This document shows positions 41,335-53,355 of a stretch of 64,000 bases of DNA, piece by piece. The DNA comes from Salvelinus alpinus (lineage: Eukaryota > Chordata > Actinopteri > Salmoniformes > Salmonidae). Both the position numbers and the translations under genes were made by a program. Under the pieces are notes generated by a model. It was not told where the DNA came from. It saw only the letters and a list, made by a program, of their open reading frames with translations, and ran no database searches. The stretch's first letter is position 1, and the number at the start of each line of letters is the position of its first letter. The DNA is taken from NCBI RefSeq assembly GCF_045679555.1, contig NC_092092.1, forward strand, positions 23,674,969 through 23,738,968, in the 5' to 3' direction.

Positions 41335-42905
41335 TCCTGCCTCTGACTCGCGCTTCAGAAACAGGAAATGGCTCCTTCCCTATGAGCCGTTATGGATTAC
41401 ACAAGCCAAGGATTCGTACAAGGCCACCCACCTACAAAATACAATAAATAATACAATGCAAATTACAATACAAAATATATAAAAATGTCTCTTCACATGT
41501 CTCCACAGTCCCCATGTGCTGTAAGGGGTTATTTTGTCATCTTTAAAAAAAAATCTGTTTTTATTGCTAGCTTGAGTTACCTGGGGTGGCAGAGAGAGAA
41601 CCATGTAGTCATGGCTCTATTTCATATTGTACGTTTCCCAGCCTCTGTTCTGGACCTGGGAACTATGAAGAGACCTCTGGCTGCATGTCTTGTGTGATAC
41701 CGATGAGTGTCCGAACTGTGTGCCAAGTGCTTGAACAGACAGTTCGATACCTTCAACACATCACCACCTCGCACAAAGACCAATAGTAATGCAGTCTATT
41801 GAGCCAGGAAAGATTGACATGAATGTTACTGACATTCTGCGAAGAGGACAGACCTCTTCCTATTTTAGCAAGCTTTGAGTCGATATGTTTTGACCATGAC
41901 AGCTTGCTATCTAGGGTTACACCCAGCAGTTTAGTCTCTACTTGCTCAATCTATTCAATAATAGATCTAGATGAGGTTTAGGGTTGAGCGAGTGATTTGT
42001 TCAAAAAAATATTATTTTAGTTTTTGAGATATTTAGCACCAGCCTATTTGCTAGTTAACCATTCTAAAACTGACTGGATGTCATTTATTTATTTTACTGC
42101 CGTAGCCGACGTGTATATACTTTTGAGTCATCAGCGTACATAGACACAGCCTTTATTCAAGGTCATTCGTAAAAACAGTACAATAATGGCCCAAGCTGGC
42201 TGCCCTGCAGGCTTCCGGGTTAAGCGGGCATTGTGTCAAGGAGCAGTGTGGATTGGCTGGGTTGTGTTTCGGAGGATGCACGGCTCTCGACCTTGGCCTC
42301 TCCCAATTCCGTACGGGAGTTGCAGCGATGGGACAAGACTGTAACTACCAATTGGATACCACAAAATTGGGGAGAAAAAGGGGTAAAAAAAATATAAATT
42401 AAAATAAACTCTCAATCCATGATAAGGCAGAGGATGCAAATCCATAACACCTACGTATTTTCAGCAATAGGTTATGATCAATGATATCAAAAGCTGCACT
42501 AAAGTCTAGCAAAACAGCTCCCACAATCTTCTTACTATCAATTTCTTTCAGCCAATCATCAGTCATTTGTGTCAGCGCTGAGCATGTTGAGTGCCCTTCC
42601 CTATAAGTATGCTGAAAGTCTGTTGTAAATTTGTTTTCTGTAAAATAACATTGCACTTGGTCAAGCATTGCACTTCAAAAGGTTGCTAAGCACAGGTAAC
42701 AGGCTGATTGGTTGGCTGTTTGAAGCACTAAAGGGTGCTCTGCAATTCTTGGGCAGCAGAATGACCTTTGCCTCCCTCCAGGCCTGAAGGCACACACCGT
42801 CTTCTAGGCTTACATTGAAGATGTGGCAAACAGGAGTCGCAATGTATTCCATTACCAACCTCAGCAATTTACCATCCAGGTTTGTCAGTACCAGGTGGGT
42901 TGTCC
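41335..42905 (-). mobile_element. Non-LTR retrotransposon fragment (clade uncertain)
   Basis: Minus-strand frames give LRLVMEYIATPVCHIFNVSL, EAKVILLPKN (42867-42661) and ALTQMTDDWLKEID with VGAVLLDFSAAFDIIDHNLL (42668-42399), the finger and palm region of a reverse transcriptase. The more distal part continues to about 41335 with frameshifts. A SINE-like insertion at 42190-42390 interrupts it. Confidence 0.75.
42190..42390 (+). mobile_element. SINE-like repeat
   Basis: TTCCGGGTTAAGCGGGCATT, TTTCGGAGGATGCACGGCTC, CGGGAGTTGCAGCGATGGGA and an A-rich end GGGGAGAAAAAGGGGTAAAA are the blocks of a repeat common in salmonid genomes. It has no coding capacity and I see no clear tRNA boxes. Confidence 0.6.
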
Positions 42906-43214
42906 TTATTTATAGAGAGAAGATATGAAATAGACAAGATGGATTACTTCATGGAGCAAAACATTATCATTATTTTATTAACGGAGCATTTTCTAAATTC
43001 AAACACACCATCTGCAACTGGACATGGACATTTTAGAAGATACATGCTTGGCGGAATCGTGAACAAAGATGGTATCGCAGTTAAGATTGGTCGAAAATTC
43101 TCTGTGCTACACCAAACAGTAACTAATCTGTAACGCACAGTAATGGATACCAGAAATCTTTGGTTTAAATCACATTATCTGGTGTAATAATCTAAGTAAG
43201 TAAGCTAAGTAAGT

Positions 43215-44125
43215 AGCTGTTCCTACTTGCTGTGTGGCTTCAGGTCAACACCTACCTCATTCTGCCTCTTCTCTGACATTTGCTGATGCCACAACAGTGG
43301 TAGGCCTGATCACTGACAACGATGAGACAGCCTATAGGGAGGAGGTTAGAGACCTGGCAGTGTGGTTCCAGGACAACAACCTCTCCCTCAATGTGAGCAA
43401 TACAAATGAGCTGATCGTGGACTACAGAAAAAGGAGGTCCGAACAGGCCCCCATTAACATCGACGGGGGCTGTAGTGGAGCGTGACGAAAATTTCAAGTT
43501 CCTTGGTGTCCACATCACCAACAAACTATCATGGTCCAAACACACCTAGACAGTCGTCAAGAGGGCACGGCAACACTTTTTTCCCCTCAGGAGACTGAAA
43601 GGATTTGGCATGGGTCCCCAGATCCTAAAAATGTTCTACAGCTGCACCATTGAGAGCATCCTGACCGGTTGCATCACCGCCTGGTATGGCAACTGCTCGG
43701 CATCTGACCGTAAGGCGCTACAAAGGGTAGTCCATATGGCCCAATACATCATTGGGGTCCTACTTCCTACTGCCACCCAGGACCTATATACTAGGCGGTG
43801 TCAGAGGAAGGCCCTCCTTTGTTTTTACACTGCTGCTACTCGCTGTTTATTATCTATGCATAGTCACTTTACACCAACCTACATGTACAAACTATCTCAA
43901 CTAACCTGTACCTCACACATTGACTCGGTGCCGGTACCCCCTGTACAGTATATAGCCTCGTGTTTGTTATGTAATTTTATGTTACTTTTTATTTTTTTAC
44001 TTTAGTTTATTTAGTAAATATTTTCTTAACTCTATTTCTTGAACTGCATTTTTGCTTAAGGGCTTGTAAGTAAGCATTTCACGGTAAGGTTGTATTCGGC
44101 GCATGTGACAAAAACTATGTGATTT
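43215..44125 (+). mobile_element. Jockey/Rex1-like LINE, 3' part
   Basis: The frames encode VRDLAVWFQDNNLSLNVSN and ELIVDYRKRR (43234-43485), then GPQILKMFYSCTIESILTG, ITAWYGNCSASDRKALQR and DLYTRRCQRKALL (43610-43850) after frameshifts. The 3' UTR ends AAGCATTTCACGGTAAGG and TATTCGGCGCATGTGACAAA. It lies directly next to the inverted-repeat element. Confidence 0.8.
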
Positions 44126-44238
44126 GATTTGGTTGGTTCCCCCTGACAGGGTCTCAGGACAAATCTCAGGACAAATGTAATAAACTATTTTGTTTTTAAT
44201 CTGCTCCAGCTCAGCAGGAAGCTTGCAAATTCCTCTAT

Positions 44239-44505
44239 CAAAACATAACACCAATATTTTTTAAATCTCACACTACATTCCACAATTATTAGAGAACTAT
44301 ACAGTATTCATAACAATCACAGCCGATGTAAAACAACAGGCACTATAGCCTTTGTTGAACCAATGAAATGGTTCAACAAAGAGGCATCTATTAGGCTATA
44401 GTGCCTGTTGTTTTACATCGGCTGTGATTGTTATGAATACTGTATAGTTCTGTAATAATTGTGGAATGTAGTGTGAGATTTAATAAATATTGGTGTTATG
44501 TTTTG
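44239..44505. repeat. Near-perfect long inverted repeat, 112-bp arms
   Basis: Arm 44239-44350 and arm 44394-44505 are reverse complements with about two mismatches. The 43-bp centre contains its own hairpin, TTTGTTGAACCA ... TGGTTCAACAAA. The arms include GCCGATGTAAAACAACAGGC. No coding sequence is present. Confidence 0.93.
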
Positions 44506-44509
44506 GGAT

Positions 44510-45129
44510 TGATTTGAGCTTTTCGCAGCAAAGTACGTTCATCTCTAGGAGGCAGAACACGTCTCCTTCCTGAGCGGTATGACGGCTTCGTGGTCCCGTG
44601 GTGTTAATACTTGCGTACTATTGTTTGTACAGATGAACGTGGTACCTTCAGGCGTTTGGAAATTGCTCCCAAGGATGAGCCAGACTTGTGGAGGTCTACA
44701 ATTTTTTTTCTGACGTCTTGGCTGATGTCTTTTGATTTTCCCATCATGTCAAGCAAAGAGGCACTGAGTTTAAAGGTAGGCCTTGAAATACATCCACAGG
44801 TACAGCTCCAATTGACTCAAATGATGTCAATTAGCTTTTCAGAAGCTTCTAAAGCCATGACATAATTTTCTGGAATTTTTCAAGCTGTTTAAAGGCACAG
44901 TCAACTTAGTGTATGTAAACTTCTGACCCATTGGAATTGTGATACAGTGTATTATAAGTGAAATAATCTGTCTAAACAATTGTTGGAAAATGTACTGTGT
45001 CATGCACAAAGTAGATGTCCTAACCGACTTGCCAAAACTATAGTTTGTTAACAAGAAATTTGTGGAATGGTTGAAAAATGAGTTTTTATGACTCGTACCT
45101 AAGTGTATGTGAACTTCCGACTTGAACTG
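44510..45129 (-). mobile_element. Sleeping-Beauty-like Tc1, 5' half only
   Basis: On the minus strand it begins CAGTTCAAGTCGGAAGTTCA next to TA at 45130-45131, followed by the N-terminal transposase region (KSKDISQDVR-like, reading through 44760-44600). It stops near GTACTTTGCTGCGAAAAGC at about 44512, where the long palindrome begins. The other half is absent from the window. Confidence 0.8.
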
Positions 45130-45184
45130 TAATTCATTGAAAGTTGTGTGGTGTTATGGGCTTTGTTGCATGGCTTCTTATCCA

Positions 45185-45320
45185 AATAAAATAAAATAAA
45201 ATTGTCACATGCCGAATACAACCTTACAGTGAAATGCTTACTTACGAGCCCCTAACCAACAATGCAGTTAAAAAAATACGGACAAGAATAAGAAATATAA
45301 GTAACAAAAGTAACAAGTAA
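45185..45320 (-). mobile_element. Jockey/Rex1-like LINE 3' tail inserted in a minisatellite
   Basis: Minus-strand AAGCATTTCACTGTAAGGTT and TTGTATTCGGCATGTGACAA are followed by TTTTATTTTATTTTATTT. It separates a lone minisatellite unit (45153-45184) from the main array. Confidence 0.75.
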
Positions 45321-45638
45321 GGGCCAGAGTGGTGTTATGGTCTTTGTTGTATGGCTTCTTATCCACAGAGGGCCAGTGTGGGTGCAGGTTTGTGTTGCAT
45401 GGCTTCTTATCCACAGAGGGCCAGTGTGGGTGCAGGTTTGTGTTGCATGGCTTCTTATCCACAGAGGGCCAGTGTGCGTGCAGGTTTGTGTTGCATGGCT
45501 TCTTATCCACAGAGGGCCAGTGTGCGTGCAGGTTTGTGTTGCATGGCTTCTTATCCACAGAGGGCCAGTGTGGGTGCAGGTTTGTGTTGCATGGCTTCTT
45601 ATCCACTGAGGGCCAATGTGCGTGCAGGTTTTTGTTCC
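45321..45638 (+). repeat. 48-bp minisatellite, six full units
   Basis: Unit starts (ATGGCTTCTTATCCA) fall at 45351, 45399, 45447, 45495, 45543 and 45591. Units differ mainly at GTGTGGGTG versus GTGTGCGTG. Because 48 is divisible by three, open frames run through it on both strands; none is a gene. Confidence 0.97.
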
Positions 45639-45649
45639 AACCAAGCAAT

Positions 45650-45712
45650 AAAACACCTGATTCAACTAATCATGTCTTGATTGAAGTCTATGATTAGTTG
45701 AATCAGGTGTGT
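45650..45712. repeat. Short inverted repeat (MITE-like)
   Basis: ACACCTGATTCAACTAATCA and its inverse TGATTAGTTGAATCAGGTGT flank about 22 bp. Confidence 0.85.
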
Positions 45713-46806
45713 ACTGGTCGGCAAGAACAAAAGCCCAAGTCCACATTGATCTCTGTGAATACGATTGGACACCCCCCATGTTATAAGTGCTACTTTCTTG
45801 ATGAATAGCAATGACCAGTTTATTTTAATAACTTTAGGGAAGATTCATATAATCCAATTTTACATAAGAAAATGTCAGTTTGTAAGTTTTAAAATTTGTA
45901 CATTAATTAAAATTGATTACTTAATTAAGAGGCAGGCTTATTTGGAACACCCATGGGCTTAAAGGGTACACTCAGTACCCATTTAAGCACAATCCAGACT
46001 TTTTACATAGTTTATCAAATATTTTTATGTCTTAAAACATGTAACTTCACATGAGAGTTTCATCTTTTATTTTAATATGCACTTTTCTTGCAAAAATTTA
46101 GGGCAGTATACATTAGAAATGTTAACTTAGATTTTGGTGGGTAATTTAGTTCTCTTGCTTTGTCCATCTCTCTTTATCTTTGTCTCTTTTTCTCTGTCTC
46201 TCTCCATCCCAAACTCACTCACACACATCTGTGATTTAGTATGCTGGAGACAGTGAGCGTGTTATGTGGATAGATTTCCATTATGAGGTCATGTTTTCTG
46301 CTGTCCAGCGTTAAACTGTTGTCTTTTCACTAGGTTATCTTTGTCCACAGGGAGTTACAAGGCGTTAGTTTCCATCATCCCAGCCAGACACTATCCCACT
46401 ATATACAGACAGGTCTAGGATGGACCCGGGGTGTAGGAATGGAGAGAAAATACATTTGTTTTAAAGTACAACAGTAAATCCCTTTTTATTGTTAAAAAAA
46501 ATCCTATTCAGTCACATGATCGGCCTTCCTAGCTCTTACTAGACATGAACTGTGACTATTTGCTGCCATGCATTGCAATTTACAGTACCCTTGCTTCACA
46601 ACAGGGTAATAGTGGATATTTCATGCTTTACCGGTAGTACGTCTTACTTGGAGTGGTTAGAATGGATTTCGGGATTACTGCCGACACGAAGTGTAATAAC
46701 ATTGCTCGCTTCAGGTTTTGAGACTGACTGTCTGTTGTCAAAGCGGCTCTTTCTGCTGGGTATTATCAGCCACCAACCGTAGAGGAGAGCTTTGGGTGGG
46801 AGTCTC

Positions 46807-46872
46807 TCTGGATGCATTCCAAATGGCTAAAGTAGTGCACTATGTAGAGAATAGGGTGTTATTCGGGACTCT
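46807..46872. repeat. SPR copy 9 (partial)
   Basis: It has CATTCCAAATGGC, AAAGTAGTGCACTATGTAGA and GAATAGGGTGTTATTCGG. Confidence 0.75.
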
Positions 46873-47602
46873 GTTTCACGCTCTTCCTTTTTCGCTCTCC
46901 TTGTCTCTATCTTTCTCTCTGTCTCTCTCTGAATGTTATCAGCATTGAAAATGTGATGAGTTTTCCTGACCAGGTATTAAAGGTGTTGTCCTCTGGGATG
47001 TCGATTTTAATGGTAAATGGCAACTCTATGCCCCATTAATCAGGAAGAGCAGTCATGAAATCAGAGAGCAAGCACGGTCCACTGTCATGGAAATAATGTC
47101 AGATGGGTGCTTTATAGTATTCTTTTTGTTTAGAGTCTTTTTAACATAGAGCAAAATGAGTTTTACAAGGGAATTTTGTATGTCTTTTTTGTTGTTGCGC
47201 AACTCCACCCTCCCGGACCAATAACTAATTCGTATGCAAAAGCAATCTCTTATATGCAAGCCAGGCATGTGGAATAGTACTACTGTCATAGATTCATATG
47301 AGGTAGCAGAAATTACCCTTACAAACATTTATTGTAAATCTCTCTCCGGGAAAGGAAACAAACTATATCAGATGGAACATCCATGGTGGAAAATCTGAAG
47401 ATAAAAATTAGATTTCTGATATGATAGCCCTGTGTGTGTGTGTGTGTAGTGGATTATACATTGAGCTCAACTCCTTTAATTAACTAAGGATTCTACACAG
47501 GTGTTACCACACACATTGCCGTTCTGCTTTGATTCTGTAAATATGGTGCTGCAGATGAAGTGTTCTCACATCACCTTTGTCGTCCTGTTATAGAGATCTA
47601 GA

Positions 47603-47717
47603 TGCGTCCCAATTGGCACCTATTCCCTATGTATTGGTGCACTACTTTTGACCGGGGCCCATAGGGGTCTGGTCAAAAGTAGTGCACTAGATATGTAATA
47701 GGATGCGATTTAGGACA
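47603..47717. repeat. SPR copy 10 (full length)
   Basis: Left GTCCCAATTGGCACCTATTC, centre GACCGGGGCCCATAGGGGTC, right AAAGTAGTGCACTAGATATG. Confidence 0.85.
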
Positions 47718-47964
47718 CACAAGATAAACAGCAAGGCCTTTTTGCTCAGCCTCTGTGAGTTGTGTGTCTGTCAAAGGAGTTAGTGTCTGGTTGCTGTGGG
47801 CTGTCTTAACCTTTGTCAACTGCTCCCGGGAGTTGGAGACCTTTATTAAGTCTTGATGGATGGAACAGGTCTGACAGTGACAGTTCTGCGTTCTAGTTCT
47901 AGAGCCTTTGGCCAGGTGGACCAGGCACCTGAGGTCACACAGAGCATCTGAGAATATTATTTTC

Positions 47965-48077
47965 TATGTCTCAAAGAGCACCCTATTTCCTATATAGTGC
48001 ACTACTCTTGACCAGAGCCCATAGTTCTCTGGTCAAAAGTAGCAACTATAGGGAATAGGATACCATCTGAGATGCAG
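47965..48077. repeat. SPR copy 11 (full length)
   Basis: Left GTCTCAAAGAGCACCCTATT, centre TGACCAGAGCCCATAGTTCT, right GGAATAGGATACCATCTGAG. Confidence 0.85.
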
Positions 48078-49387
48078 ACATCCTGTCTCTATGTTTAACC
48101 TTGAAGGACCTATTCTCATCACAAATAGTACATACTGTAGTATCTTATTTATTTGACTGCAATTGAGTGGTTTAAGTCCTAACCTGTCCATATCTCAACT
48201 TTGAACAAAATGTATGTCTCCCTTTTATGTGTAAACGTCTCATGTAGTTTCAATAGTTGGGAGACAGCTACTGGCATCAGAATGGTTTTGTATGAGAACA
48301 TATGTTGCTTATCTTTCTTCAAAGGATCAGGCTCTGTACCCTTAAAGGGAGAATCCAGCAGTACAACCAAATATTACAACACATGATCAAAGCACTTCAG
48401 TGTTTCATCCCTGAAACACAGCTGAGGCTTTACACACATGTAATTACTGTTGTGTAACAAATATGATCATAGTACCTTTAATCGTAGAATAACTGAGGCT
48501 AGTATTTCTACAGTATGTTGGTAGAGAATGTATACTACAGTAGAGCTCAGTAAAATGCAGCATTGACTGACTGTGTGTGTGTGAGTGGCGTGCTGCACAT
48601 CTCGACAATGCCTCATGCCTGGTCTGACGTGTCCAGTGTTCCGTTCACACTCTCAGCCTCCTGTCCCCCTCAGCCTCCTTTCCCCTCCACTCCTCCTCAT
48701 CCTCTATTAGGGCTCTGTGTGTCCTCCTAGTTTCACCAGAGCAGCCTCCTGTCTCTTTGTCCGACTGTCCCCTCCACCCTCTGTGTGTCCACTAGCATCA
48801 CCAGGGCGAGACCGACCCTGCAGACATCTATAGAGGCTGCCAGCCCAGTCCCCTAATCCCTTCAGACAGCCAGACGTCACTTCTGTGCTGCGGCACAGTA
48901 TAGACTTCTGCTCTCAGTAGAGTCCGTTTTAGATGTGCAGCATAGTACAATGTAGCCAGTAGGCCATATCCCTAAAATAGACAACCAGTGATAGCAGTTA
49001 TATTTCCGGTCAGTCAGTGGCTGATGTGATTCAAGCAGGGCCTGTGTTGCTGCATCCTGCTCTGAAATGTAATTAATCTTTCCTCTGGACAAGCCTAAAT
49101 GTGTGTCAGTTTGTACTGTGTGTTTGTCACTGTGTGTGTCTGTCTATCTCTGTGCCTCAACATGATGGAGCTTTCTGATTCTGAAGTAGATGGCCATACA
49201 GCCAGGATGTTGTTGTGTAAACAAAGAGGAGCTTCCGTAGCCAATCAATCTGCTGCTCCAAAGCCTCTTCTGGGGGACCTGGGACCCTTGTTAGCCAATT
49301 AGGCTGCTGCGTCTGCCGGCTCCAGCTGCTGACAGCAGATAAATAGCAGACTGTGGATTCATCAGGGCTGAGAGCTATGACTTTCTG

Positions 49388-49464
49388 CAGCTTCCCAAAT
49401 GGAAACCTATTCCCTATTTAGTGCAATACTTTTGACCAGAGCCCAGGGACACCTTTGGGACGCC
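49388..49464. repeat. SPR copy 12 (right arm mostly lost)
   Basis: CTTCCCAAATGGAAACCTAT and CTTTTGACCAGAGCCC remain; then only a remnant, CTTTGGGACGC. Confidence 0.75.
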
Positions 49465-50046
49465 TCCTCTCTATCTTTTCTGTTTCCCAATCCCCAAGGC
49501 TGATCTCCCTCTCTCATCCCCAGAGTCAGGAGCAATCGCTGACCCCTGACCTACCGGCGAAGCAGTTATTTCAGCCCTCTGCCTTCTGTTGGGGTGTTTG
49601 TCATTGTTCTTCTCTTCCTATCTCCGCACAACAGGGGACATAACTCATCCAACCATTGTCCTCTCCTCTTTTCCTTTCCTCATTCACATCTGTCGCCATC
49701 GTCGGCACATTACCAGGGACATTGCCATCAGTCTTAAAGCATCTGATAAAGAAAGAAAACATAGCTAGTAGTACTGCAATTGTCTGTCAGATAGTCCCCT
49801 CTATAACACTGTATGATTACTAAGAAGAGTGGTGTCAGTCGGTACTGTATACTAAATGATTGCGTTGAGTAGATGCATAGTGACATTTGATCGTACAGAG
49901 GAAGTGCTGCCTGAGCTGTTTTATGTGCTCTGCAGCAGCAGGCCAGCGTGCCTTGAAGTTGACACTGAGGCAGTTACAGTCCGTTATATAAATAAGCAGG
50001 CTAGTATCTGACCTTTATGCTTACACTGGGCTTAGTAGCAGGAGGA

Positions 50047-50121
50047 GTGCGTCCCAAATGGCACCCTTTTTGGTAGTGCACTACTCTGGTCAATATGTAG
50101 GGAATGTAATTTGGGATGCAA
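50047..50121. repeat. SPR copy 13 (centre deleted)
   Basis: GCGTCCCAAATGGCACCC, AGTGCACTACTCTGGTCA and TTTGGGATGCA remain. Confidence 0.75.
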
Positions 50122-50407
50122 CCTGGGGCTCTGGGATGTTCTTGTACAGTGTTTTATTGAAATACCCTGATGAAGCCATACACCGAAACTAATGGTTTTA
50201 ACAATAAACAATTGTTTTTGAAGCAAACTTTCATTGTCTTCCCAAGAGTTTCTGAAACTGGTTTAATCTATTTAAGTATTTTATCAGGCAAACTTCATTG
50301 GTATGGTGTTTTGGCTGACACCTGTGTTTGCATGAAGGGAATGTATTGTCATTCACACAGCTTGTGTTATGATGAGCTGTGAGGATGGAAATATAAGGTG
50401 GGACAGT

Positions 50408-51355
50408 GGAGGAATCTAGGCTGGGCTACAAGCGTCCAAACCACTCCTGCCTGAACTAGTGTAGGAGGAATCTAGGCTAGGGGACACGCGTCCAAACCAT
50501 TCCTGCTTGAACTAGTGTAGGAGGAATCTAGGCTGGGCTACAAGCGTCCAAACCACTCCTGCTTGAACTAGTGTAGGAGGAATCTAGGCTGGTCTACAAG
50601 CGTCCAAACCACTCCTGCTTGAACTAGTGTAGGAGGAATCTAGGCTGGGCTACAAGCATCCAAACCACTCCTGCTTGAAATAGTGTAGGAGGAATCTAGG
50701 CTGGGCTACAAGCATCCAAACCACTCCTGCCTGAACTAGTGTAGGAGGAATCTAGGCTGGGCTACAAGCGTCCAAACCACTCCTGCTTGAACTAGTGTAG
50801 GAGGGATCTAGGCTAGGGGACAAGTGTCCAAACCACTCCTGCTTGAACTAGTGTAGGAGGAATCTAGGCTAGGGGACAAGCGTCCAAACCACTCCTGCTT
50901 GATCTAATGTAGGAGGAATCTAGGCTAGGGGACAAGCGTCCAAACCACTCCTGCTTGAACTAGTGTAGGAGGGATCTAGGCTAGGGGACAAGTGTCCAAA
51001 CCACTCCTGCTTGAACTAGTGTAGGAGGAATCTAGGCTAGGGGACAAGCGTCCAAACCACTCCTGCTTGATCTAATGTAGGAGGAATCTAGGCTAGGGGA
51101 CAAGCGTCCAAACCACTCCTGCTTGATCTAATGTAGGAGGAATCTAGGCTAGGGGACAAGCGTCCAAACCACTCCTGCTTGATCTAATGTAGGAGGAATC
51201 TAGGCTGGGGGACAAGCGTCCAAACCACTCCTGCTTGAACTAGTGGAGGAGGAATCTAGGCTAGGGGACAAGCGTCCAAACCACTCCTGGTTGAACTAGT
51301 GGAGGAGGAATCTAGGCTAGGGGAAAGCATCCAAACCACTCCAGCCTGAACTATC
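50408..51355 (+). repeat. 56-bp minisatellite, about 17 units
   Basis: The unit begins GGAGGAATCTAGGCT, has CGTCCAAACCACTCC in the middle and ends TGAACTAGTGTA. Two variants occur, one with GGGCTACAAG (mostly 50408-50790) and one with AGGGGACAAG (mostly 50800-51330). No open frame suggests coding use. Confidence 0.97.
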
Positions 51356-51627
51356 CAGCAAATATTCACACATCAAATACTATTTTTCGAGCAAAATTAT
51401 TGATTGAGATAATAAAAATAATATTGAGTTGTGGATTGTGATTGTTAAGGGAAATACTCTGTGGTTTTTGAGAAATGGGAATCCAATTTATAATAAGTTG
51501 TGGAGTGCAAATAGAATTGTGCTGCTGGTTGAGCACAAGGGACATGGGAAATGGAATGGCAACAAGCCTACTAAGTGAACTGCTCTTAGCCAGGATTATT
51601 ATCCAAAAGGGAAGTGAGTAGAAGGTT

Positions 51628-51713
51628 ACGTCCCAAATGGCACTCTATTCCATATATAGTGCACTACTTTTGACCAGGGTCCATAGGAAAATAGGGTGCC
51701 ATTTGGGACACTA
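51628..51713. repeat. SPR copy 14
   Basis: GTCCCAAATGGCACTCTATT, ACTACTTTTGACCAGGGTCC and AATAGGGTGCCATTTGGGAC make this one of the best conserved copies. Confidence 0.85.
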
Positions 51714-53355
51714 GCATAGTCCGCTGCCTCCAGTCCAGTTACCAAAACGACCAGACGTAGTCAGCTGCCTCCAGTCCAGTTACCAAAATTGTGTCCTTGT
51801 TCAGGCACGGCTGTTCATTGTGTTAACAGTTCGCACAGACCGATGGCCTTCTGAAGCCAGCTATAAATACCCTAGCATTTCTGGCCCAAAATACACATGA
51901 GCTAGTGCAAATGGATACGCTGGTTCCCACACAATAGTCCTAGTAGCAATGTATGAGAAGTTGAGGTTATTACGCTATAGGCTCAGGCTTTTCCAATGGA
52001 CTACACATTTGTGAGTGAACTGGATGTTAGCTGTCCCTCTCAATGGCTATGTACTGAACAGTAAGCTGCTTTCAGGAAGTCTCTTCCTGCCTTCCCTCAG
52101 TGCTTTTAATTGATATATAGCCAAGTCTTAATGGTCTCTCAGACATCCCATTTGCAGGGTGGACATTCTGTACTTCACCCTTTGAAGTCAGGTGGTTATC
52201 TCCCACAGCCTCAACCTGGGACAATGTGTTTCCCTCAAATGAGATTTGAGACCAGCTACAGGAGAGCGAGAGAGAGACAACCTCGGGCTACAGGGTCAAT
52301 GATTCTCTGGGGGCTACAGGAAGCCGCGGGGAAGGGGACTGTTGCTGTTCTAATGAGCTGCTAATTAATATCCAACAGTACACAGAGCACCCCATTTTGA
52401 ATCTCACTGGGAATTCCATGGAAGAGAAAATATCCCTTTTTGAAGAGGAACACCCTAGGAGTCCCTTGGCGTGCATTTTACTTTAGTGAGTGGGTTTATG
52501 ATGCTATACAATGCGATACTGTCAGTTCTGTATTTCCACTGTGAGGACAGAACTATTTAGGAGAGAGTACTCCATGTGGATCCATCTCTAATTGTTACTA
52601 ACAGGTCTCTAATGCGATCCATTTCAATCACATTTATTTTATAAAGCCCTTTTTACATACGCATTTGTCACAAAGTCCTTTGTGTTGTTGATGTTGTTTG
52701 TGTTGGGAGTGGGACACACTGTGGATTAGTTAGTGCCCTGGCAAACACCTCTAGTAATAAAACTTGTTGCTTGGCAAGCAGAACTTGTACTTGTTGATGT
52801 AGGCACAGGTCACTCAAGCATCCCATCTTAGTAAAGACAAGCAATAGGTTAAGGTGGAGGAGCAGGAAAAACCTGGAGCATTGCCTCATGTTCTTCAGGA
52901 GAAGTCAGACATATAGGCGACGTTGGAAATCTGATTACAGTCCTGATTTAGAGAGTAATGGGAAAAGCGGCTCGCTTGCCTTGCACTCAGGCTTCTGCTC
53001 CATTCAAAGGAAGCCATTCTTATTTCCCTTGAGTGTGCTGTAGTTAAGCCACAAAGCAGATCTGAACCGACAAACTACCCTGTTTCGGCTGTTTAGGAGA
53101 TATAACAAAGTGTTGGAAGGAGATGCTGATAGACAATAGCTAGAATAATTGCCCTGTTCTAAAGCATCTATTATACTTACTCCCCATGCAACATTTTCAG
53201 ATTAAAGTTTTTGTCTGCACCTTGGGGCAACCCCTGTGGAGTTGTATGTCTTTGTGTTTCTGTTATTATAGAGAATGAGAGCAGGAGTCGGTTAGGGAGT
53301 CCCCAAGCTTCCAACAGTGCACAGAGTTATGTCAACCACTTTATCCGAGAACCTA

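Larger units (their letters stand above)
40980..43195. mobile_element. Element with ~220-bp terminal inverted repeats, hosting a LINE
   Basis: The left arm (40980-41210) begins TAGATTGTTACACCAGATAA and ends TTTTGCTCCATGAAGTAATCC. The right arm (42945-43195) is its reverse complement (GGATTACTTCATGGAGCAAA ... TTATCTGGTGTAATAATCTA). Shared blocks include GATTTAA-ACCAAAGAT, GGTATCCATTACTG and TTGGTGTAGCACAGAGAAT. Between them lies a minus-strand LINE fragment. No transposase is recognised. Confidence 0.7.

Noticed and set aside
45252-45697. Overlapping 90-137 residue repeat proteins on both strands
   Set aside because: They come from a 48-bp minisatellite whose unit is divisible by three; every frame is open and no start or splice context supports a gene.
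48585-49330. Possible exon in a GC-richer stretch
   Set aside because: No consistent open frame with acceptor and donor could be found.
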